Below, one piece after another: positions 17,338-28,533 of a stretch of DNA of 64,000 bases (positions within the stretch are counted from its first letter, which is position 1; each line of letters starts with the position of its first letter). Below the pieces are notes generated by a model that was not told the DNA's origin, ran no database searches, and saw only the letters and a program-made list of their open reading frames with translations. The DNA comes from Gallionella sp. GTDB taxonomy: Bacteria; Pseudomonadota; Gammaproteobacteria; Burkholderiales; Gallionellaceae. The translations under genes and the position numbers were made by a program. The DNA lies in the NCBI GenBank assembly GCA_028714075.1, contig JAQTMZ010000008.1:1-64000 (forward strand). The letters are read 5' to 3'.

Positions 17338-18270
17338 TTACGGCAGAACTTCTTCGGCTTCGGTTTTTTCCGGCTTGATGAAGTCTTCGCGCGATACGCC
17401 GAGCCACATCAGGATCGGGCTGGCGACCAGCACCGACGAATAGATACTGAACAGTATCCCGATGGTCAGCGCCATCGCGAAGTAATGCAGCGTTTCGCCG
17501 CCGAGGAACAGCATCGCGCCGACCATCATCTGCGTGCAGCCGTGAGTGATGATGGTGCGTGACATGGTGCGGGTGATCGCGTTGTCGATGATTTCCGCGA
17601 CTCCGGCCTTGCGCATGGTGCGAAAGTTTTCGCGGATCCGGTCGAACACCACCACCGATTCGTTCACCGAATAGCCCAGCACCGCCAGCACCGCCGCCAG
17701 CACGGACAGCGAAAATTCCCATTGGAAGCAGGCAAAGAAGCCGAGAATGATGACCACGTCATGCAGGTTGGCGATGATGGCGGACAGGCCGAATTTCCAT
17801 TCGAAGCGCATCCACAGATAGCCGACGATACCCAACGACACCAGCAACAAGGCCAGCGCGCCATTTTCCACCAAGTCCTTGCCGACCTGCGGGCCGACGA
17901 ATTCCACACGGCGCATTTCCACGCCGCCATTCTGCTTGCGCAGGCCATCCATCACCTGCTCGCTCAATTTTGCGCCGGCCAGATTCTGCTTGAGCGGTAT
18001 CTGGATCAGCACATCGTGGCTGGAACCGAAATTCTGCACCAGCGCGTCCGGCAAGCCCGTCACGGCAAGCTGCTCGCGCACTTTGGCAAGATCGGCCGGT
18101 TGCGTGTAATGCACCTCCATCACCGTGCCGCCGGTAAAATCCACACCGAAATTCAATCCCTTGGTGGCGAGGAAAAATATCGCAAATAAAAACGTCACCA
18201 GCGAAATGCTGGTGGTGATTTTCCCGTAGCTCATGAACGGAATGTCGTGCTTGATTCTGAAAAATTCCAT
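17338..18270 (-). CDS. secF: Preprotein translocase subunit SecF
   Basis: The 310-residue inner-membrane protein of the SecDF accessory complex helps pull exported proteins into the periplasm using the proton gradient. It has a first transmembrane helix (SLVTFLFAIFFLAT), a periplasmic P4 domain opening with GLNFGVDFTGGTVMEV, and five C-terminal helices including the conserved YSVNESVVVFDRIREN and the NAITRTMSRTIITH region. A GAGGA ribosome site lies nine bases before the ATG. It follows secD on the same strand; a pair of CTCTCCC repeats separates them. Confidence 0.96.
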   Translation of the reverse strand: MEFFRIKHDIPFMSYGKITTSISLVTFLFAIFFLATKGLNFGVDFTGGTVMEVHYTQPADLAKVREQLAVTGLPDALVQNFGSSHDVLIQIPLKQNLAGAKLSEQVMDGLRKQNGGVEMRRVEFVGPQVGKDLVENGALALLLVSLGIVGYLWMRFEWKFGLSAIIANLHDVVIILGFFACFQWEFSLSVLAAVLAVLGYSVNESVVVFDRIRENFRTMRKAGVAEIIDNAITRTMSRTIITHGCTQMMVGAMLFLGGETLHYFAMALTIGILFSIYSSVLVASPILMWLGVSREDFIKPEKTEAEEVLP

Positions 18271-18289
18271 GCTTTTTGTTCCTCGTTAT

Positions 18290-18374
18290 TCCCCCTCTCT
18301 CCAACTCTCTCCTCTTGGGGAGAGAGAGCCATTGTCCCCTCTCCCGCATGCGGAAGAGGGTTAGGGAGAGGGTG
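18290..18374. repeat. Two adjoining CTCTCCC palindromes between secD and secF
   Basis: Ccctctctccaactctctcc with ggggagagaga forms one unit. Cccctctcccgcatgcgg with ttagggagagggtg forms a second. Together they fill almost the whole secD-secF gap and lie within the presumed operon transcript. Confidence 0.85.
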
Positions 18375-20186
18375 TTAACCGATAGCCACTTTTGCGAGCC
18401 GCGTCCTGCGGCCATACACCAAATTAACCATTGCGCGTGACACCAGCACCGCGCTGAACATCGAAGTGAGAATGCCCAGGCACAACACCACCGCAAACCC
18501 CTTGATCGGGCCGGAGCCGAACATGAACAGCGCAACCCCGGCAATCAGCGTGGTGACGTTCGAGTCGATAATGGTGCCGAATGCCCGGTCATATCCGGCA
18601 TGGATCGCGGCCTGCGGCGTGACGCCGTTGCGCAGCTCCTCGCGGATGCGCTCGTTGATCAGCACGTTTGCGTCGATCGCCATGCCCAGCGTCAGCGCGA
18701 TGCCCGCCATACCGGGCAAGGTGAGCGTGGCTTGCAGCATGGACAACATGGCCACCAGCAGCAACAGATTCGCCCCCAGCGCCAGCACCGAAATCGTGCC
18801 GAACATCAGGTAATAGGCGATCATGAACAACGCGACCATGATGAAGCCGATTTTGGTGGAATCGAAACCGCGCTTGATATTATCCGCGCCGAGGCTGGGC
18901 CCGACGGTGCGCTCCTCGATGATTTCCATCGGTGCCGCCAGTGCGCCGGCGCGCAACAGCAGCGCGGAGTCCTGCGCTTCCACGGTGCTCATCCGGCCGC
19001 TGATCTGCACGCGCCCGCCGCCAATTTCCTCGCGGATGACCGGTGCCGTGATGATTTCGCCCTTGCCTTTTTCGAACAGGACAATCGCCATGCGCTTGCC
19101 GACATTCTCGCGCGTTGCATCCTTGAATTTGCGCGCGCCTACACCGTCCAGATTGATATGCACGGCAGGCTCATTGCTGCGATTATCGAAACCGGGCTGC
19201 GCGTCGTTGATGCGCTCGCCGGTAAGGATCACCTGCTTCTTCACCAGCAGCATGTTGCCTTCGCGATCCTTGAACATTTCGGTGCCGAACGGTGCTGCGG
19301 CACCGGGAACAACCTGATGCTCCTCATCCACCATGCGCACTTCCAGCGTCGCGGTGCGCCCCAGAATATCCTTGGCGCGCGCCGTATCCTGCACGCCGGG
19401 CAACTGCACCACCACGCGATCCGCACCCTGCTGCTGGATCACCGGCTCGGCCACGCCCAGCTCGTTCACGCGGTTGCGCAAGGTCATCAAATTCTGCTGC
19501 ACGGCCGAATCCTGAATACGCCGCTCGGCTTCCGGCTTGAGCGTCGCCTGCAACAAAAACTCGCCGCCCGCCTCCTTGTCGTTCAGCACAAAATCATTGA
19601 AGCGCTGCTTGATTTCCGCCTCGCCCTTGCTGCGTGCCTCGGCATCGCGGAATTTCACCAACAACATATTGCCGTCGCGGCTGACACCGGTATAAGCAAT
19701 TTTCTGCTCGCGCAACGCGCTGCGGATATCCCCGGTAGCGGATTCCAGCGCCTTGCCCAGCGCGGATTTCATGTCAACCTGCAACAGGAAATGCACGCCG
19801 CCGCGCAAGTCCAGGCCGAGATACATCGGCAGCGCATGAAGGTTGGTCAACCACTGCGGCGAGCGCGACAGCAGGTTAAGCGCGACCATGTAGTCGTCCC
19901 CCAATTGGGCGGCCAGCACGTCCTTGGCTTTCAACTGGTTGTCGGTATCGGCGAAGCGCGCCTTGACGCTATTGCCGTCCAGCGCGACCACTTCCGGATT
20001 AAGGCTGGCGGCCTTCAGAATGCTTCCCGCACGCTCCAGCAATGCGGCATCTGCTTTCAGGCTGGCACGCAACGGCGACACCTGCACGGCGGGAGATTCA
20101 CCGTAAAAATTCGGCAAGGTATAAATCAACCCGGCCAGCAACACGGCCAGAATCAACAAATATTGCCACAACGGATAACGGTTCAT
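18375..20186 (-). CDS. secD: Preprotein translocase subunit SecD
   Basis: The 603-residue partner of SecF has one N-terminal helix (QYLLILAVLLAGLIYTLPNF) and a large periplasmic P1 domain beginning with LGLDLRGGVHFLLQVDM. The C-terminal five-helix block contains GMAIDANVLINERIREEL and the AFGTIIDSNVTTLIA segment. It uses proton flow to finish protein translocation through SecYEG. GAGG lies about six bases before the ATG. It is encoded between yajC and secF, the usual order. Confidence 0.97.
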   Translation of the reverse strand: MNRYPLWQYLLILAVLLAGLIYTLPNFYGESPAVQVSPLRASLKADAALLERAGSILKAASLNPEVVALDGNSVKARFADTDNQLKAKDVLAAQLGDDYMVALNLLSRSPQWLTNLHALPMYLGLDLRGGVHFLLQVDMKSALGKALESATGDIRSALREQKIAYTGVSRDGNMLLVKFRDAEARSKGEAEIKQRFNDFVLNDKEAGGEFLLQATLKPEAERRIQDSAVQQNLMTLRNRVNELGVAEPVIQQQGADRVVVQLPGVQDTARAKDILGRTATLEVRMVDEEHQVVPGAAAPFGTEMFKDREGNMLLVKKQVILTGERINDAQPGFDNRSNEPAVHINLDGVGARKFKDATRENVGKRMAIVLFEKGKGEIITAPVIREEIGGGRVQISGRMSTVEAQDSALLLRAGALAAPMEIIEERTVGPSLGADNIKRGFDSTKIGFIMVALFMIAYYLMFGTISVLALGANLLLLVAMLSMLQATLTLPGMAGIALTLGMAIDANVLINERIREELRNGVTPQAAIHAGYDRAFGTIIDSNVTTLIAGVALFMFGSGPIKGFAVVLCLGILTSMFSAVLVSRAMVNLVYGRRTRLAKVAIG

Positions 20187-20210
20187 TGAAACCTCTTTTG
20201 ATTTTGATAA

Positions 20211-20295
20211 GGGGCTGGGGGCTAGTGACTAGGGACTGAAAACCCTCGCGTAGCGAGACAAGAACCCAGCCTCTAGCCCCCAGACCCTAATCCCT
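20211..20295. repeat. GGGGCTAG/CTAGCCCC repeat between yajC and secD
   Basis: The left part ggggctgggggctagtgact and right part ctctagcccccagaccctaa are complementary. A ctcgcgtagcgag hairpin sits in the centre. It is related to the shorter copy at 7836-7890. The right end just overlaps the last codon of yajC. Confidence 0.7.
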
Positions 20296-20621
20296 CACTT
20301 GATAGACTTGATCGTTCCCTTGGGCAACACGGTTTGGATCGCTGTTTTTTGCACCGTCACTTCGACGTTTTCGGCAAGTTCCACGCCCACATATTGCTCG
20401 TACATTTTAGTGACACGGCCCACTTCGCCGCCCGTCGTCACGACCTCGTCGCCGCGTTGCAGCGCTTCAACCATGGCCTTGAGCTCCTTGGCACGCTTGC
20501 TTTGCGGACGCAGGATCAAAAAATAAAATACCGCCGCCAAAACGATCAGCGGGAGAAAATCCATGAGGCCACCGCCCTGCGCCGGTGCAGCCGCTTCGGC
20601 ATAAGCGTTACTTATAAGCAT
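20295..20621 (-). CDS. yajC: Preprotein translocase accessory subunit YajC
   Basis: The 108-residue protein has one N-terminal transmembrane helix (MDFLPLIVLAAVFYFLILRPQ), then the conserved KRAKELKAMVEALQRGDEVVTTGGEVGRVTKM cytosolic part. YajC associates with SecDF. GGAG lies nine bases before the ATG. It lies between tgt and secD on the same strand. Confidence 0.96.
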   Translation of the reverse strand: MLISNAYAEAAAPAQGGGLMDFLPLIVLAAVFYFLILRPQSKRAKELKAMVEALQRGDEVVTTGGEVGRVTKMYEQYVGVELAENVEVTVQKTAIQTVLPKGTIKSIK

Positions 20622-20658
20622 TATTCAATCTCCGAGGATAAACCAAAAGGCGCGCATT

Positions 20659-22921
<2,263 letters not shown>

Positions 22922-23036
22922 GAGCACTATGGAAATTCACGAAGGCAGGATTGTAGAGTATGAACTGGGGAAAATATCGCAGAGAAAAATTTATACCGCA
23001 TTCTTATTCCATTTCGCCGATTCAAGTCATCAGGCG

Positions 23037-23058
23037 TTGCACTTCAAATTTGAATCCG
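23037..23058 (+). repeat. Short shared motif upstream of the FapA gene, copy 1
   Basis: Ttgcacttcaaatttgaatc followed by cg recurs with two mismatches at 27168-27189, upstream of the hemerythrin gene. Both lie in the leader region 95-170 bases before a start codon. Around this copy the 284-base gap between queA and the FapA gene holds no other recognisable feature. Confidence 0.5.
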
Positions 23059-23205
23059 TAACCTGAAATATAAAAATCCTCTGCGAACAACAGGAAATAG
23101 AGTTTCTTTGATGCGGTTTATTAAGATAAGAAAAGCTGGTATATTTCATATATTTGGCAGGCATCAAGGCAACACCATGAGGAGTTAAAAGGTTTAAGGA
23201 TATGT

Positions 23206-25155
23206 ATGGCTTCGCCTGATTTAACAAACGACACTACCGATAACCTGGTAATCCCTGGCTATGTTTCCAATCGCCCGGAGGGGGTATTTATTAACTTGCC
23301 GAATTTGTATTCGACTGGCGGGTTCGATATTTTCGTCAACCGAATGTTCACCGGTGAGTCGCGCTTTTCGGGGCTGGATTATGACGCTTTCCTCAAGCTG
23401 CTTTATGACGAGAGCTGGCTGGCGGCAATGCAAAGCAAGTGTGTCGAGATAAAGATTGCGGCAGGAATCGTCCGCTTTTCACCCCAACGGCGGGCGCTCT
23501 ACAGGCCCGCAAAGATACTCGAGGGCGGGAAACGCGCCGAGTATGTTTTTGAACCCGTCAGTATTGAAGTGGCTTATGAGGAGCCGGTTTATGGCGAACC
23601 GGGCGAAGACGGCGTCGCGCCGATTATCAGGCAGGAAAGCAAAACCCGGCAGGAGCCGGCCAAACTGGATTTCGATGAGTTCGTCGCCGACATGTGGTCG
23701 AAAGAGGTGAGATACGGCATCGATGCGGATGCGGTGCGCAAGGTTATCGCGGATGGCACGACTACCCGCATGACAATTGCCAATTATCTTGAGCCGGAGA
23801 TGGGGCGCGATGCAGAAATTCAGGAAGTGTGCCCCGGTTTGCACCGCGATAATTCGCCAAAAATCCTGTGGAATGGGAAAGCCGACCTGCGCGCCTTCAA
23901 GAACCGCTTCCCGCAGATAACCAAAGGCGGACGTTTGCTCAAGAAGATTCCGAGGGTGCTGGGCAAGCAGGGATACCAGGTGACAGGCGAAATTATCGAG
24001 CCAACCATTCCGAAAGATCTGGATCTTGCCGCGCTTGCGTCGCTTGGGACTGCGGTAGTGCAGGAAGCAGACGGCGAGTTCATCGTGGCAACGATGGATG
24101 GTTTCCTGACCATAGATACCAAATCAAACGTTATTTCTGTCGCCGAAAAAATCGAGACTGACGCCGGCATCAGCATGCGGACGACTGGCGATTTGACGCT
24201 GGGCGTGGATGAATTCGTCGAGCATGGCGAAGTGCAGGAAGGTCGCGTGGTGGAAGGAAAACACATGACTTTCACCTCCGATGTTTTTGGCGACCTGATT
24301 TCGTTAGGCGGAAATATCCGCGTTGAGGGAAGCTTTGCTATCGGGCGTGCAGAATCGTTGGGCGGAAATATCACCCTGGAACGCGCCTCGCGCGCCGTGG
24401 TTCGCGCGCAGGACGGCGAGGTGACGATTAAATATTGTGAAAGCTGCATGATTATCGGCAAGATAATCCGGATCGAGCGTGCCGTGAACTGCGAAATTAT
24501 CGGCGAAGAGGTCTATGCCGATGCCGTTGAGGGATGCGTCATTGCGGCAATGTCCATCAAGATACTCTCCGCCGGCGAAAGCAAAAACCGAGATACCCTG
24601 ATAACGATGTTGATTCCCGATTTATCGGAATTCGACCAGTGTATTGAAAATCTGCAAAAGAAAATTACCGACTACCAGACAGGTATTAAAACCAAGATGC
24701 GGGAAATCGAGTCGGTGAAATCGGAGCCGGAGTTTGCGAAGTATCTGGCTTTGGCTGAAAAAATAAAAAGCGGCGCGATCAAGCTGACACAAGAGCAGGC
24801 GGGCAACTGGCAAAAACTGATGATGAAAAATGCCAAGATGACCAATCAAGTGACTAAATTAAACGATGAAATAACCGCGTTTGAGCGCTTGCTTAAGGAA
24901 TCCGAGGAAGAGCTTGCATATGTCACCCGTGACCGGGATGCGACAGGAGAAGGCATTACCTGCGTCATAGATAAGGTCACCGGACTAACCACCGGACAAA
25001 CAATGGCATCCGCTAACGGGGTGGAAGTTTTCAGCGGCATGTCGAGTAATGATGTCAGGATGTTTTTGCAGAAAGTGGACAGCCACAAGGTGCGGGTTTT
25101 CGCAAAAGATGACGGCTCGATCAACTGGAAATACAAAGAACCGAAAAGCTCCTGA
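23206..25155 (+). CDS. FapA (DUF342) family protein
   Basis: The 649-residue cytoplasmic protein has an N-terminal region of about 200 residues, then the DUF342/FapA beta-helical core with repeated glycine-rich turns (GDLISLGGNIRVEG, SLGGNITLE, residues about 365-400). A long coiled-coil segment (about 475-590, Lys/Glu-rich) follows, with a short C-terminal domain. FapA homologues are linked to flagellar assembly and polarity in Vibrio, but many proteobacteria carry such genes away from flagellar loci. No flagellar gene is nearby here. The start is supported by AAGGA six bases upstream of the ATG. Confidence 0.85.
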   Translation: MASPDLTNDTTDNLVIPGYVSNRPEGVFINLPNLYSTGGFDIFVNRMFTGESRFSGLDYDAFLKLLYDESWLAAMQSKCVEIKIAAGIVRFSPQRRALYRPAKILEGGKRAEYVFEPVSIEVAYEEPVYGEPGEDGVAPIIRQESKTRQEPAKLDFDEFVADMWSKEVRYGIDADAVRKVIADGTTTRMTIANYLEPEMGRDAEIQEVCPGLHRDNSPKILWNGKADLRAFKNRFPQITKGGRLLKKIPRVLGKQGYQVTGEIIEPTIPKDLDLAALASLGTAVVQEADGEFIVATMDGFLTIDTKSNVISVAEKIETDAGISMRTTGDLTLGVDEFVEHGEVQEGRVVEGKHMTFTSDVFGDLISLGGNIRVEGSFAIGRAESLGGNITLERASRAVVRAQDGEVTIKYCESCMIIGKIIRIERAVNCEIIGEEVYADAVEGCVIAAMSIKILSAGESKNRDTLITMLIPDLSEFDQCIENLQKKITDYQTGIKTKMREIESVKSEPEFAKYLALAEKIKSGAIKLTQEQAGNWQKLMMKNAKMTNQVTKLNDEITAFERLLKESEEELAYVTRDRDATGEGITCVIDKVTGLTTGQTMASANGVEVFSGMSSNDVRMFLQKVDSHKVRVFAKDDGSINWKYKEPKSS

Positions 25156-25203
25156 TTTTGCATGGGGCGAAAGCTTTCGTGTTTAATAAAACAAGGGGCG
25201 GTA

Positions 25204-25746
25204 ATGGATTTTAAGGAAACCTGCTTGGATACAGCCGTGGTGTATGAAGGCAACTTCATGCAGGTGCGCAAAGACAGCGTGCGGTTGCCGGATGGCGGAG
25301 TGAGCAGCCGTGAATATATCGTTCATCCCGGAGCGGTGGCGGTGCTGGCGATGCTGGATAACGGCAATCTGGTGATGGAACGGCAATTCCGCTACGCGCC
25401 GCAACGTGAATTTATCGAGTTGCCTGCCGGAAAAATCGATCACGGCGAGGATATCCTGCTCACCGCACAACGCGAGCTGCTTGAAGAAACCGGCTATGTG
25501 GCAAGCGAATGGATTCATCTCGCCACGGTGTGGCCATGCATCGGTTACGCCGACGAACGCATGGAATATTTTCTGGCGCGCGGCCTCGTCCACCAAGGGC
25601 GCAATCTGGATGATGGCGAATTTCTGGAAGTGTTTGAATTGTCCCTGACGGAAGCGTTGGAGTGGATACGCTCCGGCAAGATCAACGAAAGCAAAACCAT
25701 TGTCGGACTGTTCTGGCTGGAGAAGCATCTCAACGGCTGGTGCTAG
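25204..25746 (+). CDS. Nudix hydrolase, probable ADP-ribose pyrophosphatase
   Basis: The ATG at 25204 follows a ggggcgg ribosome site and gives 180 residues. An upstream in-frame start would overlap less conserved sequence. The Nudix box is complete: GKIDHGEDILLTAQ followed by RELLEETGY, with the metal-binding REXXEE core. The sequence GAVAVLAMLDNGNLVMERQFRYA is typical of the NudF/YffH group, which hydrolyses ADP-ribose and related nucleotide sugars. It starts 48 bases after the FapA gene on the same strand. Confidence 0.88.
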   Translation: MDFKETCLDTAVVYEGNFMQVRKDSVRLPDGGVSSREYIVHPGAVAVLAMLDNGNLVMERQFRYAPQREFIELPAGKIDHGEDILLTAQRELLEETGYVASEWIHLATVWPCIGYADERMEYFLARGLVHQGRNLDDGEFLEVFELSLTEALEWIRSGKINESKTIVGLFWLEKHLNGWC

Positions 25747-25892
25747 CCACCTTCTAGCTGGAACCGGTTGCGCACCGCTCTGGTGCAAAGCAGTAATCCC
25801 GCCGCAATAAAATGCACCAATCTCTCTTGCTCAAAGCAGTTCCCGGTTAACATACCTTAAATTTATCTATAACTATCAGTTCGTTATAATTG

Positions 25893-25908
25893 TGGAACGC
25901 ATCTTGCA
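25893..25908 (+). promoter_or_regulatory. Sigma54-type (-24/-12) promoter of the ammonium transporter
   Basis: TGGAACGCATCTTGCA keeps the invariant GG and GC elements exactly ten bases apart and matches the TGGCACG-N4-TTGCW consensus except at one position. It ends 34 bases before the amt ATG. RpoN promoters with NtrC control are the usual arrangement for amt genes. Confidence 0.75.
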
Positions 25909-25942
25909 TACTCTAATTTGATTCGCACCAAAGGAGAGAAGC

Positions 25943-27145
25943 ATGGAAAATTTGAAATTCGGCAATGACGTTCTGTTTGTGTTGCTCGGCGCGATCATGG
26001 TATTGGCGATGCACGCTGGCTTTGCTTTTCTGGAGCTGGGTACGGTGCGCAAAAAGAATCAGGTGAACGCGCTGGTCAAAATCCTGACCGACTTTGCGGT
26101 TTCCACCCTGGCGTATTTCTTCATCGGCTACAGCCTTGCTTACGGCGTGCACTTTTTCACCGGCGCGGAGCAGCTTGCACAAAAGAGCGGTTATGACCTG
26201 GTGAAATTTTTCTTTCTGCTTACCTTTGCAGCCGCCATTCCCGCCATTGTTTCCGGCGGCATCGCCGAGCGCGCCCGCTTCAATCCGCAACTGGCCGCCA
26301 CCTTCATGCTGGTCGGCTTTGTTTACCCGATTTTCGAGGGCATTGCGTGGAATCATCGCTTCGGCATTCAAAACTGGCTGAACACGAGCTTCGGTGCGGA
26401 GTTTCACGACTTCGCCGGTTCGGTGGTGGTGCATGCGGTAGGCGGCTGGATCGCGCTTGCTGCCGTGCTGTTGCTTGGCGCTCGGCGCGGGCGCTACAGC
26501 AAGGAAGGGCGCGTCGCCGCGCATCCGCCCTCAAGCATCCCGTTCCTGGCCTTGGGCGCATGGATACTGACGGTGGGGTGGTTCGGTTTCAACGTCATGT
26601 CGGCTCAGGAAATCGGCAAGATCAGCGGTCTGGTCGCGGTCAATTCGCTGATGGCAATGACGGGTGGCACGCTGGCTGCACTATGGGCAGGCAAGAACGA
26701 TCCCGGCTTCGTGCATAACGGCCCGCTGGCCGGGCTGGTGGCAATATGCGCCGGTTCCGATCTGATGCACCCGGTCGGCGCGTTGCTGGTCGGCGGCATA
26801 GCGGGGGTCTTGTTCGTGGTGATGTTCACGCTGACACAAAACCGCTGGAAAATCGATGACGTGCTCGGTGTGTGGCCGCTGCACGGTTTATGCGGGGCAT
26901 GGGGCGGGATCGCCGCCGGCATCTTCGGCCTCAAGGCATTCGGCGGAATCGGCGGCGTCAGCTTCATGGCGCAACTATGCGGCACAATGATTGGGGTGAC
27001 CATCGCCTTCACGGGCGGCTATCTGGTGTATGGCGCGCTGAAAAAGCTGGCTGGCATCCGCCTCGATGCGGAGGAGGAATTCAACGGCGCGGACTTGAGC
27101 ATCCACAGGATCACTGCCACACCGGAGCGCGAATCGGGCTGGTAA
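25943..27145 (+). CDS. amt: Ammonium transporter, Amt/Mep/Rh family
   Basis: The 400-residue polytopic inner-membrane protein has about eleven helices. The first contains VLLGAIMVLAMHAGFAFLELG. It moves ammonium or ammonia across the membrane for nitrogen assimilation. Pore features such as the conserved His in FVVHAVGGW and the later LHGLCGAWGGIAAGIFG are present. GGAGAG lies before the ATG. No glnK is adjacent, which is unusual because amt is often paired with glnK. A sigma54-type promoter lies directly upstream. Confidence 0.92.
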   Translation: MENLKFGNDVLFVLLGAIMVLAMHAGFAFLELGTVRKKNQVNALVKILTDFAVSTLAYFFIGYSLAYGVHFFTGAEQLAQKSGYDLVKFFFLLTFAAAIPAIVSGGIAERARFNPQLAATFMLVGFVYPIFEGIAWNHRFGIQNWLNTSFGAEFHDFAGSVVVHAVGGWIALAAVLLLGARRGRYSKEGRVAAHPPSSIPFLALGAWILTVGWFGFNVMSAQEIGKISGLVAVNSLMAMTGGTLAALWAGKNDPGFVHNGPLAGLVAICAGSDLMHPVGALLVGGIAGVLFVVMFTLTQNRWKIDDVLGVWPLHGLCGAWGGIAAGIFGLKAFGGIGGVSFMAQLCGTMIGVTIAFTGGYLVYGALKKLAGIRLDAEEEFNGADLSIHRITATPERESGW

Positions 27146-27167
27146 GCAATTCAGTTGCAATCAGCTA

Positions 27168-27189
27168 TTGCACTTCAAACTCGAATCCG
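27168..27189 (+). repeat. Short shared motif upstream of the hemerythrin gene, copy 2
   Basis: Ttgcacttcaaactcgaatc followed by cg matches the copy at 23037-23058 at 20 of 22 positions. It lies about 95 bases before the hemerythrin start, between amt and that gene. Confidence 0.5.
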
Positions 27190-27283
27190 CATTTTGCCGA
27201 ATTTGCATCAGACTTTGGTCCAATATGTGTTTTTTCGGTTAGGAGAGTAGAATTCAAAGTTAATCAATTGACATGAGGAGAGC

Positions 27284-27787
27284 ATGATGGAAGTAGCATG
27301 GACAAAGCAGCTGAGTGTCGGAAATGCGGTTATCGATTCCGAACACCAAAACTTGATAGTCATGATCAACCGCATAGAATCCATGATTAAAGCGAATGAC
27401 GCCTCCTCACTGTCACAAGAACTCGAACAGCTTGAGCGTAGTTTATGCATCCATTTTATCAACGAGGAAAGGCTTGCAAAGGCGGTCAATTTCCCTTTTG
27501 ACCAGAACAAACAAGAACACAAGTTTGTGCTGAAGGAGTTTCAGCGCATGAAGGAAGAGCTGTTGGCCAAGAAGGGCGTATGGACCGACAGCGCGGCAAC
27601 GCATTACTCCAACTTCCTGAGCGATTGGTTAACCAGCCACGTCATGAGGGAGGACATGCTAATGAAGCCGCTCCTGCAAACATATGACTACAAATTCTGG
27701 CCGGGGGGCAAAGAGGGTGAAACCAACTACACCGCCGGGTCTACCGCAAACCTTTACCTGCAACTTTTCGACGAACCCGCACCATGA
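27284..27787 (+). CDS. Bacteriohemerythrin
   Basis: The 167-residue cytoplasmic protein has the four-helix hemerythrin fold. The ligand pattern is VIDSEHQNL, then IHFINEERLA, then QEHKFVL and the final SHVMREDMLM, enough for a di-iron O2-binding site. Proteins of this type store or sense oxygen in microaerobic bacteria. Two adjacent ATGs (27284, 27287) both fit the GAGGAG site. A clean bidirectional terminator follows. It is a close relative of the first half of the double-hemerythrin gene at 39882. Confidence 0.88.
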   Translation: MMEVAWTKQLSVGNAVIDSEHQNLIVMINRIESMIKANDASSLSQELEQLERSLCIHFINEERLAKAVNFPFDQNKQEHKFVLKEFQRMKEELLAKKGVWTDSAATHYSNFLSDWLTSHVMREDMLMKPLLQTYDYKFWPGGKEGETNYTAGSTANLYLQLFDEPAP

Positions 27788-27806
27788 CCCGATCCTGTTA
27801 ACCAAC

Positions 27807-27832
27807 AAAAAACCCGCCTGAGCGGGTTTTTT
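27807..27832. terminator. Bidirectional intrinsic terminator
   Basis: AAAAAACCCGC-CTGA-GCGGGTTTTTT forms a strong symmetrical hairpin flanked by A and T runs. It lies between the convergent hemerythrin and rpmG genes and can serve both. Confidence 0.9.
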
Positions 27833-27872
27833 ATTTGAGCGTTTTTTTGCCAGCCTGCGAAACTCGGCCAAA

Positions 27873-28028
27873 TTACTTCAGCTTGGTTTCCTTGTACATC
27901 ACATGCTTGCGCGCCTTGGGATCGAACTTCTTCATTTCGATCTTTTCCGGCGTAGTGCGCTTGTTCTTGGTCGTGGTGTAAAAATGCCCCGTACCGGCAC
28001 TGGATTCAAGTTTGATTTTTTCGCGCAT
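27873..28028 (-). CDS. rpmG: 50S ribosomal protein L33
   Basis: The 51-residue protein begins [20 protein letters not shown] and continues with [17 protein letters not shown] and [12 protein letters not shown], the cysteine-free form of L33. It is too short for a typical ORF cut-off. It follows rpmB by 11 bases on the same strand, the standard rpmBG arrangement, and is read towards the terminator at 27807. Confidence 0.97.
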   Translation of the reverse strand: MREKIKLESSAGTGHFYTTTKNKRTTPEKIEMKKFDPKARKHVMYKETKLK

Positions 28029-28039
28029 TTGCCGGCTCC

Positions 28040-28276
28040 TTAAACGTTTACGCCACGGGCGCGGATTTCAAACAACACGGCATCGATACCATTCTTGTCG
28101 ATGGTGCGAAGCGCCGCATTGGTCAAGCGCAAGCTGACCCAGCGATTTTCGCTTTCAACCCAGAAACGGCGACGTTGCAGGTTCGGCAAAAAACGCCGCT
28201 TGGTTTTGTTATTGGCATGGGAAACATTGTTCCCAACCATCGGGCCTTTTCCCGTCACTTGACAGACACGTGCCAT
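28040..28276 (-). CDS. rpmB: 50S ribosomal protein L28
   Basis: The 78-residue protein [20 protein letters not shown]... includes the conserved RRFLPNLQ and [17 protein letters not shown] segments. The ATG at 28276 gives the normal length; the open frame runs further upstream but without family similarity. It forms an operon with rpmG. Confidence 0.98.
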   Translation of the reverse strand: MARVCQVTGKGPMVGNNVSHANNKTKRRFLPNLQRRRFWVESENRWVSLRLTNAALRTIDKNGIDAVLFEIRARGVNV

Positions 28277-28533
28277 AGCTCTACTCCAACCAGTTTTCAA
28301 AAGAGCGCGGATTCTACCTAAGGAATCAGGAATATTCAACCTGAATCTTTGATACTCCTGACTGCTGGCTAGCGCCAAACTGAATGTTGCGTTACCTACG
28401 ATTTGCAATACGAGCGCCAATAGACCGAAATATATAGATATTTTGGTATATACACATTTATCGGCCAAACGTGTAGAGTTGCTTTCCCCTCCCGAAAAAA
28501 CATCTCCTTGCAATTAATTATGGAACAGTAAAT

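Noticed and set aside
18600..20189. Plus-strand 529-codon frame opposite secD
   Set aside because: Antisense artefact of high G+C codon use; secD is full length.
28040..28513. Longer form of rpmB starting at 28513
   Set aside because: L28 has a fixed size of about 78 residues, and the extension contains no family sequence.
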